A stretch of DNA of 34,433 nucleotides. It comes from Candidatus Schneewindia gallinarum (lineage in GTDB: Bacteria; Bacillota; Clostridia; Oscillospirales; Ruminococcaceae). Shown one piece after another: positions 1 through 10,254 of the stretch (position 1 is the stretch's first letter; each line of letters opens with the position of its first letter). The DNA lies in NCBI GenBank assembly GCA_904420175.1, contig CAJFUF010000028.1, positions 1 through 34,433 of the forward strand, given 5' to 3'. The notes below the pieces were generated by a model. That model worked only from the letters and a program-made list of their open reading frames with translations. It made no database searches and was not told the DNA's origin. The translations under genes were made by a program, and so were the position numbers.

Positions 1-1
1 T

Positions 2-130
2 GTCAGCGCTGTAAAAGAAATCGTTGCAATTGATGTGGAAGACGGCATTGTGTTTGAGTATAAAGGAATTGAACCAATCCGCGAAGTACGAATTGTTAGG
101 GAAACTTTTCCCCACCATGAAACCCATTGA
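2..130 (+). CDS. C-terminal end of an unidentified protein (partial)
   Basis: An open frame enters from the left edge and stops at a TGA ending at 130, giving the last 42 residues. The segment alternates charged and hydrophobic residues (KEIVAIDVEDGIVFEYKG), which suggests a beta-rich C-terminal domain. Serine site-specific recombinases of Clostridia often end in a similar beta-hairpin tail, but the match is weak and no catalytic part is visible. A terminator follows 12 nt later, so a gene does end here. The identity is unknown. Confidence 0.5.
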   Translation, partial: VSAVKEIVAIDVEDGIVFEYKGIEPIREVRIVRETFPHHETH

Positions 131-142
131 GAAATAACGGCA

Positions 143-174
143 AAGGGTAGCCCCTTTTGGGGCTGCCCTTTTTT
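143..174 (+). terminator. Rho-independent terminator after the partial left-edge gene
   Basis: A 12-bp stem (AAGGGTAGCCCC pairing with GGGGCTGCCCTT, one G-U pair) has a TTTT loop and is followed by a T-run. It lies just after the stop at 130. Confidence 0.9.
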
Positions 175-255
175 GCGGCGCACAATGAAAAAGCCCGTTT
201 GGCGTCCCCGGCGCGGGTGGCAAACGGACCGGCACAACTGCAGTCAAAAACAAAA

Positions 256-294
256 GGAGAGCCGCCCTGACAGAATCTGTCAGGGCGGCTCTCC
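256..294. repeat. 39-nt near-perfect palindrome
   Basis: Arms of 19 nt (256-274 and 276-294, the left arm beginning GGAGAGCCGCCC) are exactly complementary around a single central base. On the minus strand the hairpin is followed by TTTTGTTTTTG, so it would act as a minus-strand terminator. The plus side is followed by C-rich sequence without a T-run. No minus-strand gene lies directly upstream of it; the nearest (841-1794) already has its own terminator. It may therefore be a terminator for an unannotated antisense transcript, or a repeat element. Confidence 0.7.
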
Positions 295-436
295 CCCTAC
301 CAAAGCCGAAAGACAGGAGCTTGGCAAGGTAGCACAAAAACGGCGCAATCTGTTACCACAAAGATTGCTTTAAACTAGAAGTTTATCATATTATATCTAA
401 AATAAAACGACCTGTCAATAGAATTCGCTATTATAA

Positions 437-469
437 TTCGACAATATTTGCGGAGGTGACTACTATAAT
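437..469 (+). promoter_or_regulatory. Promoter of the XRE regulator
   Basis: TTCGAC at 437-442 is followed after 18 nt by TACTAT at 461-466, overlapping a perfect TATAAT at 464-469. A 16-nt inverted repeat, AATAG(aattcg)CTATT at 417-432, lies just upstream and could be a regulator site. The core -10 is good; the -35 assignment is uncertain. Confidence 0.55.
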
Positions 470-493
470 AAGATAAAAGGAGGGGAGCCGTGC

Positions 494-814
494 TTGTTTG
501 AAGAATTGTTTTTAAAAAGGCTGACCCAACTGCGCCTTCAAAAGGGCGTTTCTGCAAGAGAGATGAGTTTGGCGATTGGGCAAAGCGCAGGCTACATCAA
601 CGGAATAGAAAACGGCAGAAGCTTTCCTTCCATGGAGGTGTTTTTCTATATCTGCGAATATCTGAACGTCCATCCGAAGGACTTTTTCGACAGTGGAATG
701 GAGAACCCGAACCTTCTTCACGGGCTGGAGGACAAGCTTCTACTGCTCAGTGAGGAGCAGCTGCACGCAATTTCCGTGCTGGCGGACGGCCTGACAAAGG
801 GAAAACGAAAATAG
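494..814 (+). CDS. Small XRE-family DNA-binding regulator
   Basis: A 106-residue protein with a lambda-repressor-like helix-turn-helix at about residues 8-63. The turn and recognition helix are seen in SAREMSLAIGQSAGYINGIE, and the typical GRSFPSMEVFFYICEYLNV segment follows. The C-terminal 40 residues form a short helical tail with no enzymatic domain. The TTG start at 494 is chosen because AAAGGAGGGG lies 8 nt upstream and no in-frame ATG fits better. The gene stands alone, with its own promoter and a bidirectional terminator directly after it. It probably binds DNA as a dimer; its targets cannot be read from the sequence. Confidence 0.85.
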   Translation: MFEELFLKRLTQLRLQKGVSAREMSLAIGQSAGYINGIENGRSFPSMEVFFYICEYLNVHPKDFFDSGMENPNLLHGLEDKLLLLSEEQLHAISVLADGLTKGKRK

Positions 815-841
815 AGGCGCCGGAAACGGCGCCTCTATTTT
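808..841. terminator. Bidirectional terminator between XRE gene and cytidine deaminase gene
   Basis: A 14-bp perfect stem (AAAATAGAGGCGCC with its complement) surrounds a 6-nt loop, with A/T runs on both sides. It overlaps the stop codon of the plus-strand regulator and reaches that of the minus-strand deaminase, so it serves both. Confidence 0.93.
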
Positions 842-1230
842 CATTCTTGTTTCCAGTCGCAGGGAAGCAGGTCCCCCAGGCGGAGAACGGTATCGCTGTC
901 CACCATCACAAGCGCCTCCGCGGCGCGGGGGGACAGCTGGGTGAGAAATTCCCGGCAGCGCCCGCAGGGCGGCAGGATGCGGCCTGCGCTGTTGACTGCA
1001 ACAAGCCTGCTGATTTCATTTTCCCCGGCAGTCAGCATGGCCGCCGCGGCCGCCTGTTCCGCACAAAAGCCCATGGAACAGGCAGTATCCAGGCACACGC
1101 CGGTGTAAATGCTGCCGGACTTTGTCAGGATGGCGGCGCCCACTTCGCCCGCTTGGGCGTAGCCGGTCAGCGTCCTCGGCACGGCTGCCTTCAGGGCCCG
1201 GCGGTACAGTTCGGAAAAAACGGAATCCAT
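841..1230 (-). CDS. cdd: Cytidine deaminase-family protein
   Basis: A 129-residue protein, the usual length of the homotetrameric cytidine deaminases that convert cytidine or deoxycytidine to uridine or deoxyuridine in pyrimidine salvage. The zinc and catalytic motif C56-A-E58 (FCAEQAA) and the second zinc motif P88-C89-G90-R91-C92 are intact. The N-terminal substrate region has diverged: the family NFxVGAAL-type segment reads as EVGAAILTKSG here. A blasticidin-deaminase-like or other nucleoside specificity therefore cannot be excluded. It is the second gene of a two-gene minus operon, 18 nt after the DUF436 gene, and sits next to the pyr operon. Confidence 0.85.
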   Translation of the reverse strand: MDSVFSELYRRALKAAVPRTLTGYAQAGEVGAAILTKSGSIYTGVCLDTACSMGFCAEQAAAAAMLTAGENEISRLVAVNSAGRILPPCGRCREFLTQLSPRAAEALVMVDSDTVLRLGDLLPCDWKQE

Positions 1231-1248
1231 AAAAGCTCCTTTCCTGCC

Positions 1249-1794
1249 TTAACGCAGCCGGTCGTCATAAACGGCGCGTTCGCCCCCGATGTATTTGGGA
1301 CGGGAACGTGCCGCCAGTAAAATGGCGTTCCCAATACGGCTTACTTTCAGCCGGACGGGCACAGCCACCGGCGCAAGGTGCATGCCGATCAGCGTGCCGC
1401 CGATGTCAAGCCCTGCGCGGGCCTGTACCGCCTCCACAGCCACAGGCTGCCGGAAGGCGTGCCAGGCGGCGGTGGCGAAACTGCCGCCCGCCTTTTTCTG
1501 CGGTACGGCATTGACAATTTGCAGACCGTAGCGCAGGGCAGCCGCCTCCTCCACAATCAGCGCGCGGTTCAGGTGCTCGCAGCACTGGGCGGCCAGATAA
1601 AGCCCGCCTGCCTGCAGCGGCGGCAAAATGCCCGCCAGCACCTGCCCGGCTGCGTCCGGGTCGGAGTGGGTGCCGATGATTTCCCCCACGATTTCACTGG
1701 AGCTGCAGCCTACCACCACCAGATCGCCTGGCCGCAGGCGGGCGGTTTGCAGCAGCTCCTCCATGGCGGCCGCCGCCTGTTCCTTCACTGTCAT
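1249..1794 (-). CDS. DUF436 / TIGR01440 family protein (YwlG-like)
   Basis: A 181-residue protein of the YwlG-like family, whose function is not established. Recognisable features are the N-terminal GDLVVVGCSSSEIVGEIIGTHSD segment (in parts), the QCCEHLNRALIVE motif, and a C-terminal GLDIGGTLIGMHLAPVAVP stretch. The ATG at 1794 is chosen over a longer open frame because the upstream residues are low-complexity Arg/Pro-rich, because AAAGAAGTGAG lies just before this ATG, and because the promoter at 1894-1922 would sit inside the longer frame. It is the first gene of the operon with the deaminase gene. Confidence 0.85.
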   Translation of the reverse strand: MTVKEQAAAAMEELLQTARLRPGDLVVVGCSSSEIVGEIIGTHSDPDAAGQVLAGILPPLQAGGLYLAAQCCEHLNRALIVEEAAALRYGLQIVNAVPQKKAGGSFATAAWHAFRQPVAVEAVQARAGLDIGGTLIGMHLAPVAVPVRLKVSRIGNAILLAARSRPKYIGGERAVYDDRLR

Positions 1795-1893
1795 GAAACT
1801 CACTTCTTTCTTATTTGCGGCGGGCGTTGCCCTTGCCGCAGCTTCCCACACCCGCGGCCGTCGACAGGGCGGCCGGGAAGGGACGCTGTATTC

Positions 1894-1922
1894 AGTATAC
1901 GCCCCGCAGGGCGCAGAATCAA
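1894..1922 (-). promoter_or_regulatory. Promoter of the DUF436-deaminase operon
   Basis: On the minus strand TTGATT (1922-1917) and TATACT (1899-1894) are separated by exactly 17 nt. This gives a 5' leader of about 95 nt before the ATG at 1794. Confidence 0.75.
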
Positions 1923-2290
1923 GGTCAGAGGCGCTTCGTGCGGAAAAACCGGTTCCGGAGCAGGACAGCGAAAACAAAGCCGAGCCAGAGCGGCACAGAG
2001 GGGCGCGTCTTTCGCCGGCAGGGGCTGTTTAAAGCGGCCGGGAACAAAGGGCCCGGAAAGCGCACCGGGATGAAAGCCCCGTCCCCTGAAAAAGCAGAAC
2101 CTAAAGAAAGGGGGATGCAGCAGGAAGCGGCGCGGGGAAAAGTGGAAAAGGCGGCGCGGCAGGGGAAACACCCCTCTGGAAGGGACGACCCGCCCGCGCG
2201 GTTTGTCAGGGCAGGTCGAAACATGCATAAAGCGGGCGGGGGCCGGGAAAGAAAATTTGGAGGAATTTCTAATGGCGTGCAGGCGGTTTT
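1923..2290. other. Intergenic stretch between divergent operons, no gene seen
   Basis: About 370 bases with long open frames in several phases on both strands, an artefact of few stop codons in GC- and purine-rich sequence. None has a ribosome binding site and a family-like protein. The plus strand is noticeably purine-rich from about 2050 to 2260. A small hairpin (AGGGG-AAACA-CCCCT) lies near 2161-2175. No terminator or RNA gene was recognised. Confidence 0.5.
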
Positions 2291-2295
2291 TGCTG

Positions 2296-2301
2296 TATAA
2301 T
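2296..2301 (+). promoter_or_regulatory. -10 box of the pyr operon promoter
   Basis: A perfect TATAAT lies 19 nt before the PyrR-binding leader element. The -35 is weak (around 2273-2278, TGGCGT). Transcription would start near 2308, so the RNA element is at the very 5' end, as in other PyrR-controlled operons. Confidence 0.65.
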
Positions 2302-2303
2302 AA

Positions 2304-4240
<1,937 letters not shown>

Positions 4241-4258
4241 AAACGGGAGGAAAAACGA

Positions 4259-5188
4259 ATGTCATTCGACAGACTGATTAACAACATTGTGGACCGCCAG
4301 AACCCCAGCGTCATGGGACTTGACCCGACGCTGGACTACATTCCGGACAGCATAAAACGGGACGCGTTCCGGGAGAAGGGCGAGACGCTTGCCGGCGCGG
4401 CAGAGGCCATCTTCCGTTTCAACAAGGGCCTTATCGACGCGTGCAAGGACGTGGTGCCTGCCATCAAGCCGCAGTGTGCCTACTACGAGATGTACGGTGT
4501 GGCGGGCTTTGAGACGCTGCACCGCACCATCCAGTACGGAAAGGAAAACGGCCTGTTCGTCATCATCGACGGCAAGCGCGGCGACATCGGCTCCACCATG
4601 ACGGCGTACGCCACCGGGCATCTGGGGCTGACGCAGGTGGGGGAGACGCGCTTCCCCGCCATGGGCGGCGACGCACTGACCGTCAACGGCTACTTCGGGG
4701 TGGACGGAATTACGCCCCTGACGGACGTGTGCAAACAGGAGGATAAGGGCATTTTCGTGCTGGTCAGGACCAGCAACCCCTCTGCCGGGCAGTTCCAGGA
4801 CCTGAAGGTCGGCGACAGAACCGTGTACGACATCATGGGGGATCTGTGCGAGGAGTGGGGCGAGGCCTGCCCCGGGCAGTACGGCTACACCGGCGTGGGG
4901 GCCGTGGTGGGCGCCACCTGGCCGCAGCAGTTAAGCGAGCTGCGCGCACGCCTGCCGCACACCTTCTTCCTTGTGCCCGGCTACGGCGCGCAGGGCGGCG
5001 GCGCCAAAGACGTGATGGGCGGCTTTGACAAGCGGGGCCTCGGCAGCATTATCAATGCGTCGCGCAGCATCATGTGCGCATGGAAAAAGACCGGAAAGGA
5101 CGGCACGGACTTTATGGAGGCCGCAAGGGCGGAGGCTGTCCGCATGAAAGAGGCGCTGATGGAGGGCATCGGCACCATCACACGGTAA
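4259..5188 (+). CDS. pyrF: Orotidine 5'-phosphate decarboxylase (type 2, long form)
   Basis: A 309-residue protein of the longer PyrF subfamily (about 270-310 residues against about 240 for the short form). It catalyses OMP to UMP, the last step of the pathway. The catalytic Lys-Asp motif is seen as D104-G-K106-R-G-D109-IGST. MGLDPTLD near the N-terminus and FLVPGYGAQGG and INASRSIM near the C-terminus complete the phosphate-binding barrel. The ATG at 4259 follows a GGGAGG site, 18 nt after the pyrC stop. Confidence 0.96.
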   Translation: MSFDRLINNIVDRQNPSVMGLDPTLDYIPDSIKRDAFREKGETLAGAAEAIFRFNKGLIDACKDVVPAIKPQCAYYEMYGVAGFETLHRTIQYGKENGLFVIIDGKRGDIGSTMTAYATGHLGLTQVGETRFPAMGGDALTVNGYFGVDGITPLTDVCKQEDKGIFVLVRTSNPSAGQFQDLKVGDRTVYDIMGDLCEEWGEACPGQYGYTGVGAVVGATWPQQLSELRARLPHTFFLVPGYGAQGGGAKDVMGGFDKRGLGSIINASRSIMCAWKKTGKDGTDFMEAARAEAVRMKEALMEGIGTITR

Positions 5189-5206
5189 GGAAACGGAGGA
5201 AAGGAA

Positions 5207-6316
5207 ATGAACGGAAGCACACAGACGGCAAGCCTGCTATTAAGCGACGGAACCGTCTTTACAGGTTACAGCTTCGGCGTGACGGGCACCACCATCGGCG
5301 AGGTGGTGTTCACCACCACCATGACCGGCTATCAGGAGGTGCTGACCGACCCGTCCTACTACGGGCAGATTGTCACCCAGACCTACCCGCTGATTGGGAA
5401 CTACGGCGTGAACACGGAGGACTTCGAGTCGCGCCGCTCGGTGGTAAAGGGCTACATCGTCAGGGAGTGGTGCGAGGTGCCCAGCAACTTCCGCAGTGCG
5501 GAGACCATCGACGCGTTTTTAAAGCAGCAGAATGTCATCGGCCTCTGGGGAATCGACACCCGCAGGCTGACAAGAATGCTCAGGGAGCACGGCGTCATGA
5601 ACGGGGCCATCACCACGGATGAGCTGACGCAGGAGCGCAAGGAACAGCTGCTTAAAGAAATCCGGGCCTTTGTCATCAGGGATGCGGTGAAAAGCGTCAC
5701 CTGCAAAACGCCGGAGGTGTTTGGAAAGGACAACACCGGCTACCGGATTGCCCTGTACGACTTTGGCTACAAGCGCAACATTTTAAACCACCTGTTAAAA
5801 AGAAATGCGGTCGTTACGGTGGTGCCCGCCGGGACCACGGCGGAGGAAATCAGGGCCGCCGGGTACGACGGGGTCATGCTCTCCAACGGACCGGGCGACC
5901 CGGAGGAAAATGTGGAGATTATTGCCGAGCTGAAAAAGCTGGTGGAAATGGACATCCCCATCTTCGGCATCTGCCTCGGCCATCAGCTGCTGGCGCTGGC
6001 CATGGGGGCAAAGACCTACAAGCTCAAGTACGGGCACCGGGGCGCCAACCAGCCGGTGAAACACCTTGTGAAGGACCGCACCTACATCACAAGCCAGAAC
6101 CACGGCTTTGCAGTGGACAATGAAAGCATTCCGGCCGAGGTGGGCACTGTCAGCCATGTGAACGCCAACGACAACACCTGCGAGGGAATCAAGTACACAT
6201 CTGCCCGGGCGTTTACTGTACAGTTCCACCCGGAGGCAAGCGCGGGGCCCAATGACACCTCGTACCTGTTCGACGATTTCTTTAAAATGATTGGGGAGGG
6301 AAAATCATGCCGTTAA
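5207..6316 (+). CDS. carA: Carbamoyl-phosphate synthase small subunit (glutaminase)
   Basis: A 369-residue subunit that hydrolyses glutamine and passes ammonia to CarB. The N-terminal CPSase small-subunit domain (GTTIGEVVFTTTMTGYQE) is followed by a class I glutamine amidotransferase domain. Its nucleophile is C256 in FGICLGHQLLALAMG and its His-Glu dyad lies in QFHPEAS. It starts 18 nt after pyrF and overlaps carB by 10 nt. Placement inside the PyrR-controlled operon suggests the pyrimidine-dedicated copy. Confidence 0.97.
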   Translation: MNGSTQTASLLLSDGTVFTGYSFGVTGTTIGEVVFTTTMTGYQEVLTDPSYYGQIVTQTYPLIGNYGVNTEDFESRRSVVKGYIVREWCEVPSNFRSAETIDAFLKQQNVIGLWGIDTRRLTRMLREHGVMNGAITTDELTQERKEQLLKEIRAFVIRDAVKSVTCKTPEVFGKDNTGYRIALYDFGYKRNILNHLLKRNAVVTVVPAGTTAEEIRAAGYDGVMLSNGPGDPEENVEIIAELKKLVEMDIPIFGICLGHQLLALAMGAKTYKLKYGHRGANQPVKHLVKDRTYITSQNHGFAVDNESIPAEVGTVSHVNANDNTCEGIKYTSARAFTVQFHPEASAGPNDTSYLFDDFFKMIGEGKSCR

Positions 6317-9300
6317 GAAGCGACATTAAAAAAGTGCTGATGATTGGCTCCGGCCCCATTGTCATCGGACAGGCCGCCGAGTTTGACTATGCGGGAACGC
6401 AGGCCTGCCGCGCCCTGAAGGAGGAGGGGCTGGAGGTGGTGTTAATCAACTCCAACCCGGCCACCATCATGACGGACAAGGCCATGGCCGACCACATTTA
6501 TATCGAGCCGCTGACCCTCGATGTGGTCAAGCGCGTTATCGAGCTGGAAAAACCGGACAGCGTGCTGTCCACCCTTGGCGGGCAGACGGGCCTCAACCTG
6601 TCCATGCAGCTGGCGGAGGAGGGCTTCCTTGACAAAATGGGGGTCAAGCTGCTGGGCGCCAAGCCGGAAACCATCCACAAGGCGGAGGACCGGCAGGCCT
6701 TCAAGGACACCATGGAGGCCATCGGCGAGCCGGTCATCCCCAGCAAGGTGGTCACCGACATCGACAGCGCCATGGCCTTCGCAGAGGAGATCGGCTACCC
6801 GGTTATCGTCCGTCCGGCCTTTACGCTGGGCGGATCCGGCGGCGGCATCGCCTCCACCCCGGAGGAACTGTATGAAATCGGCTCCGGTGGCCTGCGCCTG
6901 TCCCCCATCACCCAAATCCTGGTGGAGAAGTGCATCTCCGGCTGGAAGGAGATTGAGTACGAGGTCATGCGGGACGGGAAGGGCAATGTCATCACCGTCT
7001 GCTCCATGGAGAACCTCGACCCGGTGGGTGTGCACACAGGCGACAGCATCGTGGTGGCCCCCTGCCAGACCCTGTCGGATAAGGAGTACCAGATGCTGAG
7101 AAGCGCCGCGCTGAACATTATCTCCGCCCTCGGGGTGGAAGGCGGGTGCAACTGCCAGTTTGCCCTTAATCCGGACAGCTTTGAGTATGCGGTTATCGAG
7201 GTCAACCCCCGTGTATCCCGCTCCTCCGCGCTGGCCAGCAAGGCCACCGGCTACCCCATTGCCAAGGTGGCGGCCAAAATCGCCATCGGCTACTCGCTGG
7301 ATGAGATTGTCAATGCGGTGACGGGTAAGACCTGCGCCTGCTTCGAGCCGACCATCGACTACATTGTGGCCAAGTTCCCCAAGTGGCCCTTTGACAAATT
7401 CGTATACGCCAAGCGCACCCTGGGCACCCAGATGAAAGCCACGGGCGAGGTCATGGCCATCGGCACCAGCTTTGAGATGGCCATGATGAAGGCGGTGCGC
7501 AGCATTGAGCTGGGCCTTGATACCCTCAACCTGCCCAAGTGCGAGGGCCTCAGTGCGGACCAGCTGCGCGAGCTGCTGAAAAACTGCGACGACGAGCGGG
7601 TGTTCGTTGTGTACGCGGCACTGAAGGCAGGCGTCAGCGCGGACGAAATTTTTGAAATCACGAAAATCGACCGCTGGTTCTTAGGAAAGCTGAAAAATCT
7701 GGCGGATATGGAGCAGGCGCTGAAGGACGGCCCGCTGACCGAGGCGCTGTATCTCGCGGCCAAGAAGTACGGCTTTACAGACGGCACCATCGAGCGGCTC
7801 AGCGGGGCGCAGATCCCGGAGAAGCGGCACATGGTCTACAAAATGGTGGACACCTGTGCGGGAGAGTTCCAGGCGGAGACGCCCTACTTCTACTCCACCG
7901 CGGACGAGGAGAACGAGGCGCTGCTGCACCGGAAGGACGGGGACAGGAAAAAGGTCATCGTGTTCGGCTCCGGCCCCATCCGGATCGGCCAGGGTATTGA
8001 GTTTGACTACTGCAGTGTGCACTGCGTGTGGGCGCTGAAGGCCAAGGGATACGAGGCCATTATCGCCAACAACAACCCGGAGACCGTCTCCACCGACTTT
8101 GACACCTCCGACCGGCTGTATTTCGACCCCCTGACCAAGGAGGATGTGGCCGACCTTATCGCCACGGAGCAGCCGTGGGCTGTGGTGGTGCAGTTCGGCG
8201 GACAGACCGCCATCAAGCTGACGAAGCACCTGCAGGCGCTGGGGGTTAAAATCCTCGGCACCTCGGCGGACAGCGTGGACGCGGCGGAGGATCGGGAGCG
8301 CTTTGACGAAATTCTGGAGCAGTGCGGCATCCCGAGGCCCAAGGGCGACACCGTCTTTACAGAGGAGGAGGCCCTGAAGGTGGCCGGCCGTCTCGGTTAC
8401 CCGGTGCTGTTAAGGCCCAGCTATGTGCTGGGCGGCCAGAACATGATTATTGCCTACACCGAAGCGGATGTAAGCGAATACATGAAAATCATCACAAGCC
8501 ACGAGCTGGAGAACCCGGTACTGATTGACAAGTACATGACCGGTATCGAGGTGGAGGTGGACGCCATCTGCGACGGGGAGGACTTCCTTATCCCCGGCAT
8601 TATGGAGCATGTGGAGCGTGCAGGCGTCCACTCGGGCGACAGCATCTCCGTCTATCCGCCGAGAAGGCTTTCCAACACCATCAAAAAGACCATCATCGAC
8701 TACACCGGCAGGCTGGCAAAGGCCCTGAAGGTGGTGGGCCTGATGAACATCCAGTTTGTCGTCTCCAAGGGCGAGGTATACTGTATCGAGGTCAACCCCC
8801 GTTCCTCCCGCACGGTGCCCTACATCAGCAAGGTGACGGGGATCCCCATGGTGGACCTTGCAACCCACATCATGCTGGGGGACAAGCTGAAGGATCTGGG
8901 CTACGGTACGGGCCTGTACCGGGAGAGCGACTACTTCGCCGTCAAGGTGCCGGTGTTCAGCTTTGAGAAACTGCACGACGTGGACATCCACCTGGGCCCG
9001 GAGATGAAGTCCACCGGCGAGGTGCTGGGCATTGCGAAGGACTTTAATGAGGCGCTGTACAAGGGCCTGACCGCCGCCGGCTACAAGATGAAGCGCACGG
9101 GCAACGTGCTGTTTACCGTACGCGGCAGCGACAAGCAGGAGACGGTGGAGATTGCCGGGAAGTTCGAGCGGCTGGGCTTTAACATCTACGGCACGGCGGG
9201 CACGGCGGCAGTGCTGAACCGCAACTTCATCGCCACCAACCGCGTCCGAAAGCTGGAGGAGGAAGAGCCCAACATCATGACCATGATTGAGGAGGGCAAG

Positions 9301-9492
9301 TTCGACTACATCATCTCCACCTCGGAGCATGGGCGCCTGCCGCAGGAAAGCGGGGTAAAAATTGTCCGCAAGGCGGTGGAACACCTGATTCCCTGCCTGA
9401 CAAGCCTGGACACAGCCCGGGCGCTGGTGACCTGCCTTGGCATGGACAAGAGCATGGACGACATCGGGCTTGTGGACATCACCAAACTGTAA
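6307..9492 (+). CDS. carB: Carbamoyl-phosphate synthase large subunit
   Basis: A 1061-residue protein, full family length, with two homologous ATP-grasp halves. The first begins with GSGPIVIGQAAEFDYAGTQ and the second, near residue 555, with GSGPIRIGQGIEFDYCSVH. Metal- and ATP-binding VEVNPRVSRSSALASKATG and VEVNPRSSRTVPYISKVTG blocks are present in each half. The C-terminal 130 residues form the MGS-like allosteric domain, where UMP usually inhibits. It makes carbamoyl phosphate from bicarbonate, ammonia and two ATP. The gene overlaps carA and appears intact. Confidence 0.98.
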   Translation: MPLRSDIKKVLMIGSGPIVIGQAAEFDYAGTQACRALKEEGLEVVLINSNPATIMTDKAMADHIYIEPLTLDVVKRVIELEKPDSVLSTLGGQTGLNLSMQLAEEGFLDKMGVKLLGAKPETIHKAEDRQAFKDTMEAIGEPVIPSKVVTDIDSAMAFAEEIGYPVIVRPAFTLGGSGGGIASTPEELYEIGSGGLRLSPITQILVEKCISGWKEIEYEVMRDGKGNVITVCSMENLDPVGVHTGDSIVVAPCQTLSDKEYQMLRSAALNIISALGVEGGCNCQFALNPDSFEYAVIEVNPRVSRSSALASKATGYPIAKVAAKIAIGYSLDEIVNAVTGKTCACFEPTIDYIVAKFPKWPFDKFVYAKRTLGTQMKATGEVMAIGTSFEMAMMKAVRSIELGLDTLNLPKCEGLSADQLRELLKNCDDERVFVVYAALKAGVSADEIFEITKIDRWFLGKLKNLADMEQALKDGPLTEALYLAAKKYGFTDGTIERLSGAQIPEKRHMVYKMVDTCAGEFQAETPYFYSTADEENEALLHRKDGDRKKVIVFGSGPIRIGQGIEFDYCSVHCVWALKAKGYEAIIANNNPETVSTDFDTSDRLYFDPLTKEDVADLIATEQPWAVVVQFGGQTAIKLTKHLQALGVKILGTSADSVDAAEDRERFDEILEQCGIPRPKGDTVFTEEEALKVAGRLGYPVLLRPSYVLGGQNMIIAYTEADVSEYMKIITSHELENPVLIDKYMTGIEVEVDAICDGEDFLIPGIMEHVERAGVHSGDSISVYPPRRLSNTIKKTIIDYTGRLAKALKVVGLMNIQFVVSKGEVYCIEVNPRSSRTVPYISKVTGIPMVDLATHIMLGDKLKDLGYGTGLYRESDYFAVKVPVFSFEKLHDVDIHLGPEMKSTGEVLGIAKDFNEALYKGLTAAGYKMKRTGNVLFTVRGSDKQETVEIAGKFERLGFNIYGTAGTAAVLNRNFIATNRVRKLEEEEPNIMTMIEEGKFDYIISTSEHGRLPQESGVKIVRKAVEHLIPCLTSLDTARALVTCLGMDKSMDDIGLVDITKL

Positions 9493-9504
9493 GGAGGGGC
9501 GGCT

Positions 9505-10254
9505 TTGAAATATTTACAGGGAACCTATCCGGTAACGGAGTACCGTCAGCTGACGGACACGGTGTTTGCATTGACCGTGCACGCCCCGGACATCGCCGGG
9601 CTGGCGCAGCCCGGCCAGTTTGCCCATCTGCTGGTGCCCGGCTTCACGCTGCGCAGGCCCATCTCCTTCTCCGAGATTGACAGGCAGGCGGGTACGCTGC
9701 GCTTTGTGGTGCTTATCAACGGCGAGGGGACGCGGGCCCTCTCGGCTGTCCGGCCGGGGGACACCATCGACCTTATCGGCCCTATCGGCAACCGGTTCCT
9801 GCCGGGGCCCGGCCGCAATCTCTATGTGGGCGGCGGCATCGGCGTGGCGCCGCTGTTAGGCGCCATGAAGGAGACGAAGGGCGAGACGGTGGCCATTCTT
9901 GGCTTTAAAAGCGGGAAAAGCAGCTACCTTTTAGAGGAATTTAACGCCGCGGCCACCCAGTGCATCCTCGTTACGGAGGACGGCAGCGCGGGGGAGCAGG
10001 GCTTTCCCACCGCCCCCCTGGCCCGCATGCTGCAGCCGGGGGACACGGTACACGCCTGCGGGCCCACGGGCCTGCTTTCCGCTGTGAAGGATGTGTGCGA
10101 GAAAGCGGGGATAACCTGCTATCTGTCCATCGACTCCCGCATGGGGTGCGGCGTGGGCGCCTGCCTTGTGTGCACCTGCAAAAAGGCGGGGGGCGGCTAT
10201 GCCCACGTCTGTAAGGACGGGCCGGTATTTTTAAGCACGGAGGTGACGTTCTGA
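9505..10254 (+). CDS. pyrK: Dihydroorotate dehydrogenase B electron-transfer subunit
   Basis: A 249-residue FAD and [2Fe-2S] protein that passes electrons from PyrD to NAD+. The FAD-binding R51-P52-I53-S54 motif and the NAD-binding YVGGGIGVAPL segment are present. The cluster ligands are C215, C220, C223 and C236 (C-x4-C-x2-C-x12-C). The TTG start is supported by AAGGAGGGG 5 nt upstream. It overlaps pyrD by one base, fitting the PyrD2-PyrK2 complex of the 1B class. Confidence 0.96.
   Translation: MKYLQGTYPVTEYRQLTDTVFALTVHAPDIAGLAQPGQFAHLLVPGFTLRRPISFSEIDRQAGTLRFVVLINGEGTRALSAVRPGDTIDLIGPIGNRFLPGPGRNLYVGGGIGVAPLLGAMKETKGETVAILGFKSGKSSYLLEEFNAAATQCILVTEDGSAGEQGFPTAPLARMLQPGDTVHACGPTGLLSAVKDVCEKAGITCYLSIDSRMGCGVGACLVCTCKKAGGGYAHVCKDGPVFLSTEVTF

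Larger units (their letters stand above)
131..480. other. Gene-free stretch with several inverted repeats
   Basis: After the terminator there is no convincing gene up to the XRE regulator. The stretch holds a short inverted repeat (CCGTTTG at 195-201 with CAAACGG at 221-227), the long palindrome at 256-294, another inverted repeat (GCAATCT at 345-351 with AGATTGC at 362-368), and then an AT-rich promoter region. A 66-codon open frame at 173-373 is rejected because it runs through the palindrome and lacks a ribosome binding site. Confidence 0.6.

Noticed and set aside
1795-1977. Longer start for the DUF436 gene
   Set aside because: The extra residues are Arg/Pro/Ser-rich, have no family match, and cover the operon's own promoter region.
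1800-2300. Several overlapping open frames on both strands upstream of the pyr operon
   Set aside because: They arise from a low stop-codon frequency in GC-rich DNA, are very basic or Pro/Arg-rich, lack ribosome binding sites and overlap each other.
8410-9384. 324-codon antisense frame inside carB
   Set aside because: It is a shadow of a fully conserved gene, with no Shine-Dalgarno or family features.
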